Shown here: in pieces, positions 6,418 to 11,393 of the stretch | How the letters are laid out: every line of letters begins with the position of its first letter | Numbering within the stretch: the first letter of the stretch is position 1 | Source: JABFRJ01 sp033812735 | GTDB lineage: Bacteria > Pseudomonadota > Alphaproteobacteria > Rhizobiales > Hyphomicrobiaceae | DNA: 14,189 nt | Direction of reading: 5' to 3' | NCBI GenBank assembly: GCA_033812735.1 | Contig: JAPXTA010000136.1 | Coordinates: 1 to 14,189, forward strand | Program-made: the position numbers and the translations under genes | Notes under the pieces: model-generated | What the model saw: only the letters and a program-made list of their open reading frames with translations | Told to the model about the DNA's origin: nothing | Database searches by the model: none

Positions 6418-7614
6418 TTACTCCGCCAACTCCGGGAACGGCACGATCGTGCTCTTCACCGTCTTCATCGCCATCGCGTCCGCCACCGCCGTCTTCACGC
6501 CGTCGAGCGTGAACGGATAGAGCGTCTGCATCTTGCGCCACGGATACTTGTTGCGCGCACGGTCCAGCATGTCGACGCCGAGCGCCAGATCGTTCGCCGT
6601 GAACGCCCACGAGCCGAGCAGCGAGATGTCCTTCGTGCAGATGCGGTGCCAGTTGGTCATGATCGCGCCCGCGTCCGTGAACTGCCCCATCTCGATGTAG
6701 CAGCCGCCGTCACGCAGGAACTCGATCCCCTCCGGCCCCGCGGTCGGATGTCCCGAACAATCCATCACGACGTCGGCGCCATAGCCGCCGACGATATCGC
6801 GCACGGCCTTGATGCGCTCGTCCGCCGTCTTGAACTTTTCTATATCTACTGTCGCCTCTGCGCCAAACTCACGCGCCAATTTCAAACGCGGATTTTCCGG
6901 CGCACCGACTGCAATCACCCGTCCAGCGCCCATCTCGAGCGCAGCCGCGATCGCAAGAATGCCGATTGGCCCGGTGCCCTGGATGACGACCGTGTCACCC
7001 CACTTGAACACGCCCTGCCGGATTGCCTTGTTGAAGCCGCGGATGCAGCTCGTCAGCGGCTCCGACAGCGAGCCGAGCAGCAGGCTCATATCGTCGGGCA
7101 GCTTGTAGATCTTCGTACCCGGCAACTCGTCGAAGTCGACGAACACATACTCCGACCACCCGCCCCACAGGTGCGGCGGCTTGTCGAAGCCGAGATAGCG
7201 GCCGTAGTACACCGGCGTCAGGCACTTGTTGGACTGCTCCGGATAGCGCTTGCACCACGCGCAGAACCCGCACGGCATCAGCGGCGGCAGCATCAGCTTC
7301 GATCCAACAGTGATCGGCTTGCCCATGTGGTCGGTCTTGAGTTCCGACCCGATCTCGACGATCACGCCAGCGAGTTCGTGCCCAAGCGTGAACGGCCACG
7401 GTAGCGGCTTCGGCCAGTGCCCTTTCAGAATGTGCTGGTCCGTACCGCAGACGCCGCAAGCGCCGATCTGGATCAGCGCACCCTTCTTCGGCACTTTGGG
7501 CCACGGCACCTCGTTCATGACCGGCTCAGCGCCGGGCCCCGCATGCGTCGTCACGCGGATCATTTTCGATTTCGCAAGCGACGGCTTCGTCGCCTTTGAT
7601 TTGGTCCCCGGCAT
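6418..7614 (-). CDS. Zinc-dependent medium-chain alcohol dehydrogenase family protein
   Basis: This 398-residue NAD(P)-dependent oxidoreductase belongs to the medium-chain dehydrogenase/reductase superfamily. The N-terminal GroES-like domain has catalytic-zinc ligands in GVCGTD (Cys56) and GHE (His79, Glu80). The structural-zinc lobe has four cysteines at 115, 118, 121 and 131. The Rossmann motif GTGPIG is at 213-218, and QFTDAG lies in the C-terminal part. The start at 7614 is supported by GAGGAAA 6 bases upstream. Residues 1-17 are a Lys/Ser/Thr-rich lead before the family core, so Met18 (MIRVTTH) is a possible alternative start. The substrate is not readable from sequence, and the neighbours, small secreted proteins upstream and a small membrane protein downstream, give no hint. 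Confidence 0.87.
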   Translation of the reverse strand: MPGTKSKATKPSLAKSKMIRVTTHAGPGAEPVMNEVPWPKVPKKGALIQIGACGVCGTDQHILKGHWPKPLPWPFTLGHELAGVIVEIGSELKTDHMGKPITVGSKLMLPPLMPCGFCAWCKRYPEQSNKCLTPVYYGRYLGFDKPPHLWGGWSEYVFVDFDELPGTKIYKLPDDMSLLLGSLSEPLTSCIRGFNKAIRQGVFKWGDTVVIQGTGPIGILAIAAALEMGAGRVIAVGAPENPRLKLAREFGAEATVDIEKFKTADERIKAVRDIVGGYGADVVMDCSGHPTAGPEGIEFLRDGGCYIEMGQFTDAGAIMTNWHRICTKDISLLGSWAFTANDLALGVDMLDRARNKYPWRKMQTLYPFTLDGVKTAVADAMAMKTVKSTIVPFPELAE

Positions 7615-7720
7615 ATCCGTTTCCTCGTCCGTATTTATCGACTTTGGCAAACGGTATGCGGGAGACGAGAAAAACGCGAGCGCATCGCACGTGCACCTTT
7701 GGCATGACACCGATGCGCCA

Positions 7721-7746
7721 AGGGCGGACCCATCCGGACCCGCCCT
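7721..7746 (-). terminator. Hairpin terminator candidate of the first array gene (7771-8145)
   Basis: AGGGCGG and CCGCCCT form a 7-bp stem that extends by four more pairs only in minus-strand RNA, because two of these are G-U. The loop is four bases and the hairpin starts 24 bp after the stop codon. There is no T run, so termination may be partial. Position and stem core match the other array hairpins. Confidence 0.5.
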
Positions 7747-7770
7747 CGCAACATCATGCCGGAACCCGGC

Positions 7771-8145
7771 TCAACCCCGGTGGAGGATGACCTTCTTCGC
7801 CGTCTTCACAATCGGACCGAACACTTTGCCGGCCTGCGCGCCGACCTTTTTCACAGCGGGTGTCGCGGCCTTCACGACGGTCTTGCCGCTCTGATAGATG
7901 CCTTTCACAAAAGGCACTGCGATCTTCTGGGCTGCGAGCTTGGCGCCGCCCGCAGTGCCCTGGGCAACCTTCGATACACCGCCCGCGACACCCTTGGCAG
8001 CACCGACCGCGACCTTCTTTACGCTGGAAAGAGTGCCGGCTTCAGCAGCAACCGGAGCCGCAATGCCCGTTGCGACCGTCATACCGGTGGCGGCACAAAA
8101 CGTGAGAGCGAAAGCAAATGCGATCTTCTTGAGTGAGGCAAGCAT
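7771..8145 (-). CDS. Small secreted cationic protein, array member 1 (farthest downstream)
   Basis: This 124-residue protein has a 36-residue leader (MLASLKKIAFAF..., ending PVAAEA) and a predicted mature chain of 88 residues starting GTLSSVKK. By hand count the mature chain has about 15 Lys, 1 Arg and no Asp or Glu. It is built from Ala, Gly, Val and Lys, including GAAKGVAGGVSK, a Gly-rich amphipathic stretch. It shares the SSVK block after the cleavage site and the K-I-A-V-P-F-V-K block with members 2-4. AAAGGA lies 7 bases before the ATG. A GGAACAGCGC palindrome lies about 90 bp upstream and a hairpin follows the stop. I do not recognise a family; export and strong positive charge are all that can be claimed. 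Binding to DNA, lipopolysaccharide or membranes is only a possibility. Confidence 0.82.
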   Translation of the reverse strand: MLASLKKIAFAFALTFCAATGMTVATGIAAPVAAEAGTLSSVKKVAVGAAKGVAGGVSKVAQGTAGGAKLAAQKIAVPFVKGIYQSGKTVVKAATPAVKKVGAQAGKVFGPIVKTAKKVILHRG

Positions 8146-8232
8146 GGCGAAATCCTTTGATCATTCCTGAGCGGTGGTTGAGCCGGCAGGAAAGCGCCGG
8201 CGTCACAGGAAGATCAGTGAAAACCGATGATG

Positions 8233-8252
8233 GCGCTGTTCCGCGCGGAACC
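8233..8252 (-). promoter_or_regulatory. Shared array palindrome, copy upstream of 7771-8145
   Basis: The minus strand reads GGTTCC-GCGC-GGAACA followed by GCGC, a nearly perfect palindrome with the 10-base core GGAACAGCGC that is identical in all four copies. It lies about 90 bp before the ATG at 8145, between the hairpin of the preceding gene and the coding region, as expected for an operator or activator site. Confidence 0.55.
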
Positions 8253-8331
8253 GGCCGAAGCATCTCGCGCGAAGCCGGCGGCCAATGCACATCGCAATAA
8301 GACGCGATCTCGATTGCCCGACGAACGGCAA

Positions 8332-8357
8332 AAGGCGGATCCATCAGGACCCGCCTT
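8332..8357 (-). terminator. Intrinsic terminator of array member 2
   Basis: AAGGCGG and CCGCCTT pair and extend to an 11-bp stem with one G-U pair that forms only in minus-strand RNA; the loop is UGAU. It is followed on the minus strand by TT beyond the stem (TTTTG in total). It starts 21 bp after the stop codon at 8379. Confidence 0.65.
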
Positions 8358-8378
8358 CAATTCGACCGTATCGATTTT

Positions 8379-8720
8379 TCAGCGCAGCACGGGGAAGGCG
8401 ATCTTCGCGACCTTCTTCAAGGGCGCCCACGATTTCTTCACGCCTGATGCGATGACTTTGACGCCCGGCGCAAACGGTTTGGCAACCGCCTTTCCGATTT
8501 TGTAGAGATCCTTGCCGACCGGAACGATGACGCGCTTTGCCGTCACTTTCGCAGCTTTTGCAACACCGCCAGCAACAGTTTTGGCGGCGCCTTTCACGCT
8601 CGACACGATCCCTGCTTCAGCCGGGGTAGGAACGGCCACGCTGGTGGCAAGCGTCATGCCGGTCGTCGCACACAGTGTGAAAGCGATAGCGAATGCGATC
8701 TTCTTGAGTGAGGCGAACAT
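8379..8720 (-). CDS. Small secreted cationic protein, array member 2
   Basis: This 113-residue protein has a 36-residue leader (MFASLKKIAFAI..., ending PTPAEA) nearly identical to members 1 and 3. The 77-residue mature chain starts GIVSSVKG. By hand count it has about 15 Lys, 2 Arg and a single Asp. It carries the KRVIVPVGK block and ends in KKVAKIAFPVLR. GGAGGA lies 6 bases before the ATG at 8720; an in-frame ATG at 8765 would cut into the gap after the neighbouring gene and is less likely. It sits 66 bp behind member 3 with no palindrome and no good terminator between them, so the two are probably one operon. Unknown function; no family recognised. Confidence 0.82.
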   Translation of the reverse strand: MFASLKKIAFAIAFTLCATTGMTLATSVAVPTPAEAGIVSSVKGAAKTVAGGVAKAAKVTAKRVIVPVGKDLYKIGKAVAKPFAPGVKVIASGVKKSWAPLKKVAKIAFPVLR

Positions 8721-8786
8721 GGGAAGTCCTCCGATGAAGTGTCGAATTGACTGTGGTGACGGCAAACGAGCATGCGATCGCGTGCT

Positions 8787-9128
8787 TCAAAGCGGGCATT
8801 TGACGATGCACTTGAACGGGCCGGGCAGCTTCTGAACGGTCTTGCCGATGGTCGAGGTGACCTTGATCACGCCCTTGCCAACCGGTTGGATCACGCGCTT
8901 TTCCACGACCCGCGAAACGATCCGGGTGCCCTTGACGACTCCTTTGGCGGCGCCTGCTGCGGTGCGGCCGACGGCCTTTGCCGCTCCGGTTGCGGCATTC
9001 TTCACGCTGGAGAGGACGCCGGCCTCTGCGGGCGCAGGGGATACAATGCCACTGGCGACCGTCATCCCGGTGGCGACGCCGAACGTGAGGACGGCGGCGA
9101 GTGCAAGCTTCTTGAGTGTGGCGAACAT
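8787..9128 (-). CDS. Small secreted cationic protein with C-terminal Cys pair, array member 3
   Basis: This 113-residue protein has a 36-residue leader (MFATLKKLALAA..., ending PAPAEA). The 77-residue mature chain starts GVLSSVKN and has, by hand count, about 11 Lys, 4 Arg and one Glu. It has a Gly/Ala/Lys stretch (TGAAKAVGRTAAGAAK), the KRVIQPVGK block, and ends FKCIVKCPL with two cysteines spaced C-x3-C, a possible disulfide or metal site in the periplasm or outside the cell. GAAGGA precedes the ATG at 9128. The farther in-frame ATG at 9245 would lie inside the palindrome region and is rejected. A palindrome at 9232-9251 serves this gene and probably member 2 behind it. Unknown function. 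Confidence 0.82.
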   Translation of the reverse strand: MFATLKKLALAAVLTFGVATGMTVASGIVSPAPAEAGVLSSVKNAATGAAKAVGRTAAGAAKGVVKGTRIVSRVVEKRVIQPVGKGVIKVTSTIGKTVQKLPGPFKCIVKCPL

Positions 9129-9231
9129 GAGGATTGTCCTTCGATCGTTGAACGGTTGGCGTTTTGACCGTGTTTCGGCGAGGCGCTGCCCAGCACCGGG
9201 CTGATCGGACAATGAGCGAATGGGCGTGGCG

Positions 9232-9251
9232 GCGCTGTTCCACACGGGACA
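9232..9251 (-). promoter_or_regulatory. Shared array palindrome, copy upstream of 8787-9128
   Basis: The minus strand reads TGTCCC-GTGT-GGAACA then GCGC, with one mismatch between the half sites. It lies about 105 bp before the ATG at 9128. It shares an extended match, GTCCTGTCCCGT, with the copy at 9721-9740. Confidence 0.55.
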
Positions 9252-9303
9252 GGACTTTGCGATCGCGCAGCAACGCCTGCAGTCGTCAGGACGACGACTG
9301 AAA

Positions 9304-9328
9304 AGGGCGGAGCTTGCGGCTCCGCCCT
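9304..9328 (-). terminator. Intrinsic terminator of array member 4
   Basis: AGGGCGGAGC (9304-9313) and GCTCCGCCCT (9319-9328) form a perfect 10-bp stem with a 5-base loop, followed on the minus strand by TTT and then CAG. It starts 26 bp after the stop codon at 9355. Confidence 0.75.
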
Positions 9329-9354
9329 CTGTCTGTTCGCTGGCTTTGCCCCGC

Positions 9355-9630
9355 TCAGCGCCGGCAGGGCGCGCGTACGCAAACGATCGGCGGCAACTTC
9401 GGCACGTGCTTCTTGACTACTTTGATGACCGGAAAAACGACCTTTTTGACGACGATCTTCGTGCCGATCCACGGCGCCTTGACGGCGGTCTTCGCGGCAT
9501 TCTTGACGTCCGAAAAAATACCGGCCTCGGCAGGAGTGGGCGCGGCGACACCAGCGGTAAGCGTGGCGCCAGCGGCAACGGAGCAGGTAAGAGCGACAGC
9601 CACGGCTGCCGATTTGAGTGAACGGATCAT
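9355..9630 (-). CDS. Small secreted cationic protein with C-terminal Cys pair, array member 4
   Basis: This 91-residue protein has a 36-residue leader (MIRSLKSAAVAV..., ending PTPAEA) and a 55-residue mature chain starting GIFSDVKN. By hand count the mature part has about 10 Lys, 3 Arg and one Asp. It lacks the Gly/Ala-rich middle of members 1-3 but keeps the KKVVFPVIK block. It then has VKKHVPKLPP and ends IVCVRAPCRR, with two cysteines spaced C-x4-C. The KLP motif is shared with member 3. The ribosome site (GGGA) is weak. It has its own palindrome upstream and its own strong terminator, so it looks like a single-gene unit. No family recognised. Confidence 0.8.
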   Translation of the reverse strand: MIRSLKSAAVAVALTCSVAAGATLTAGVAAPTPAEAGIFSDVKNAAKTAVKAPWIGTKIVVKKVVFPVIKVVKKHVPKLPPIVCVRAPCRR

Positions 9631-9720
9631 GCGAGTTGTCCCAGTGTTGAGTTTGTTGCTTTGCCGGTTGCCGCAACTGGCGAACCGGACTGACCTCAAA
9701 CTGACGGACACGCGGCTCTC

Positions 9721-9740
9721 GCGCTGTTCCTGACGGGACA
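9721..9740 (-). promoter_or_regulatory. Shared array palindrome, copy upstream of 9355-9630
   Basis: The minus strand reads TGTCCC-GTCA-GGAACA then GCGC, with the same half sites as the copy at 9232-9251. It lies about 92 bp before the ATG at 9630. Confidence 0.55.
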
Positions 9741-9794
9741 GGACGTGCGTGCGCGAAAAAAGACGCAATGGCGCGAGGCGACCCAAAAGAAAAT

Positions 9795-9818
9795 GGCGGG
9801 CCCGTCCCCGGACCCGCC
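9795..9818 (-). terminator. Intrinsic terminator of array member 5
   Basis: GGCGGG and CCCGCC pair and extend to 9 bp with one U-G pair that forms only in minus-strand RNA; the loop is 6 bases. The minus strand continues ATTTTCTTTTGG. It starts 27 bp after the stop codon at 9846. Confidence 0.75.
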
Positions 9819-9845
9819 CGAAATGTTACGACACGGCTTGCGCGC

Positions 9846-10115
9846 TTACTTGCGAGCGAGCGGGCTCAGCGCCTCTCCCAGCGAGCGGATTGCGGCGCCG
9901 ATGGAATTCTGCCGAGCAAAGTTCGCGGCCGCATTTGCGCCTGCATTCCTCGTGGCGGTCTTCACTGACTCGTTTGTGGTGTTCGGCTTGCTTGCGCCCT
10001 TGCCGCCGGCTTCTGCCGATGAAGCGCCCGCGAGACCGCCGGCAATGGTGGCCCCTGTGGCCGTTGCGACCGCGAGGGCAACGGTGAGAATGGACGTCCT
10101 GTTTCGAATGATCAT
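9846..10115 (-). CDS. Small secreted Asn/Ala-rich protein, array member 5 (divergent)
   Basis: This 89-residue protein has a leader of exactly 36 residues (MIIRNRTSILTV..., ending ASSAEA) that follows the same plan as the other members, including Gly21 and a Thr two residues later. The 53-residue mature chain starts GGKGASKPN and is rich in Asn and Ala (NAGANAAANFARQN). It is only mildly basic and contains two Glu. It lacks the SxVK and K-x-V-x-P-V blocks and has no Cys. The shared leader, palindrome and terminator place it with the array despite the unrelated mature part. GGAAC lies before the ATG, but the ribosome site is weak. Unknown function. Confidence 0.75.
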   Translation of the reverse strand: MIIRNRTSILTVALAVATATGATIAGGLAGASSAEAGGKGASKPNTTNESVKTATRNAGANAAANFARQNSIGAAIRSLGEALSPLARK

Positions 10116-10202
10116 GACCGCTTGTTCCGTTCGGTTGGTGATGTGACGAGGCCGGAGCAAATGGCGCACCGGAGGCACAAAATCACACCAACTCGAGCGC
10201 TC

Positions 10203-10220
10203 GCGCTGTTCCACGCGACA
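10203..10220 (-). promoter_or_regulatory. Shared array palindrome, copy upstream of 9846-10115
   Basis: The minus strand reads TGTCGC-GT-GGAACA then GCGC. The core GGAACAGCGC is intact, but the spacer is two bases shorter than in the other copies and the left half has a mismatch. It lies about 93 bp before the ATG at 10115. Confidence 0.45.
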
Positions 10221-10248
10221 CATCCGGAACGCGCTTGCCAAAACAGAA

Positions 10249-10270
10249 CGGGCCCCCGCAAGGGAGCCCG
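10249..10270 (-). terminator. Intrinsic terminator of the TorF-like porin gene
   Basis: CGGGCCCCC (10249-10257) and GGGAGCCCG (10262-10270) form a 9-bp stem with one U-G pair that forms only in minus-strand RNA, and a UUGC loop. TTCTGTTTTGG follows on the minus strand. It starts 30 bp after the porin stop codon and insulates the array from porin transcription. Confidence 0.75.
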
Positions 10271-10300
10271 CCTCAGTCTCATGCTCACGTCGTCAGCGTA

Positions 10301-11107
10301 TCAGTAGGTGAACTTGAAGGTCGCCATGAAGCGCTCGTCACACTGGAACGTGCTGCCCTTGCAGAAATTACCCGAGAAGCCGTTCGCCGAATTGTCGTTC
10401 TTGATGTTGGTGTCCCAATAGCGCAAGTCGAGCGAGAATTTTTCCCAGCCGAGCGTCAAGCCCGCATTCCAATACCAGTAGTTGTCCTTGCCGTTGCCGA
10501 CGAGGCTGACGTAGCGATCATCGCTACCTTTCTGATAACCAACGAGCGCGCTGACCGTCGGTGTAATTGGTCCCCATGAAGGCAGAACCTGCGCGAAACC
10601 CGTCTCCGACGTGAACACGTCGCCGGTGCTGTTCGTATAATCAGGTGAGTAGTAGTACGTGCTGGACAGCGTACCGTCCTTCCAGATTTCACGGCTCATA
10701 CCGAACTTGAGTTCGAGATAGTCGAGCTCGCCGTCGACGACCGTCGCCTTGTCCCGCGCACCCGGGTAAGCGTAGTAGATGGCGCCAAGATCGAACGTAA
10801 TGCCTTTCCAGACCGGCTTGATACCCGCGTAGAAATCGACTTCTGCCTTGGCGATGCTCTTACCGCCATCCTTGCCGAAATCGAGGCCGGAGCCCCAAAT
10901 TCCCGCGTAGAAGATACCGTAGCTCACGTCCAAACCGGCCTGGCCGGTGGGCTTCTCCGCGGTTTGCGAGAAGCCGCGGAACACGTAATCGGACGTGATG
11001 CCGAGATTAAACGAGTACTTGAATTCCGGCTTGTCATCGGCAGCCGCAGGCAGTGCAAAGGCTGAAGCGGCCAGACCGGCAGCCAGCAATGTTTTGGCGA
11101 AGCGCAT
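10301..11107 (-). CDS. TorF family putative outer-membrane porin
   Basis: This 268-residue outer-membrane beta-barrel protein has a clear Sec signal, MRFAKTLLAAGLAASAF..., with cleavage after ALPAAA (about residue 23). The mature part has the TorF/TIGR02001 pattern: NLGITSDYVFRGFSQT near the N-terminus, then alternating aromatic and polar strands such as YYAYPG, STYYYSPDY and WYWNAGLTLGWEKFSLDLRYWDT. It ends in FKFTY, with a C-terminal aromatic residue as expected for barrel insertion. A Cys pair (FCKGSTFQC) lies near the C-terminus. The family is annotated as putative porins; substrate and regulation are not established. The gene is divergent from aspS across a 286-bp gap and has its own terminator. 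Confidence 0.88.
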   Translation of the reverse strand: MRFAKTLLAAGLAASAFALPAAADDKPEFKYSFNLGITSDYVFRGFSQTAEKPTGQAGLDVSYGIFYAGIWGSGLDFGKDGGKSIAKAEVDFYAGIKPVWKGITFDLGAIYYAYPGARDKATVVDGELDYLELKFGMSREIWKDGTLSSTYYYSPDYTNSTGDVFTSETGFAQVLPSWGPITPTVSALVGYQKGSDDRYVSLVGNGKDNYWYWNAGLTLGWEKFSLDLRYWDTNIKNDNSANGFSGNFCKGSTFQCDERFMATFKFTY

Positions 11108-11256
11108 TTTCCCGAACCCCGTTTCGCGTTCCCGTTGCGCCCAAACAACTCAATCGCGCGCACTGCCGCAACGGCAATCATGCTGCGGCGCATGCAATCT
11201 CGCGCGATGTGGCAAGAACGACATAAAATGCTGTATTTGCACACAAAATGCCCGTT

Positions 11257-11277
11257 ATGCCTTGTTCAAAAAGGCAT
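11257..11277. repeat. Inverted repeat in the porin-aspS divergent region
   Basis: ATGCCTT (11257-11263) and AAGGCAT (11271-11277) are perfect 7-bp arms around GTTCAAA. The repeat sits in an AT-rich patch that also has AAAATGC twice (about 11226-11232 and 11246-11252). On the minus strand TTGTGT and TATGTC, 16 bases apart, could be the porin promoter, which would place this repeat just upstream as a possible operator. On the plus side TTGACA at 11322-11327 may be the aspS -35 box, though no good -10 box follows. Confidence 0.3.
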
Positions 11278-11393
11278 CATCCTGATCGCTTCTTGAGCAC
11301 CCCCTGCCTGTTTGCGCGTCCTTGACAAGTTGAGGCGCAAAGCGCACTCCCCGCTCAACTCAAAGACACGCTCGCAACGGGGATCTTCCGGCC

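Noticed and set aside
6403..7404. 333-codon plus-strand open frame
   Set aside because: It is antisense to the zinc dehydrogenase, is Arg/His/Leu-rich and carries no motif.
7771..9812. Array of regular repeats as a CRISPR
   Set aside because: Repeat spacing is hundreds of bases and the units are protein genes with ribosome sites and terminators.
8233..10220. GGAAC in the array palindrome as the -35 box of an EcfG general-stress promoter
   Set aside because: No GTT-type -10 box is found at the required 16-17 base spacing in all copies, and the opposite half site is conserved, which fits an operator better.
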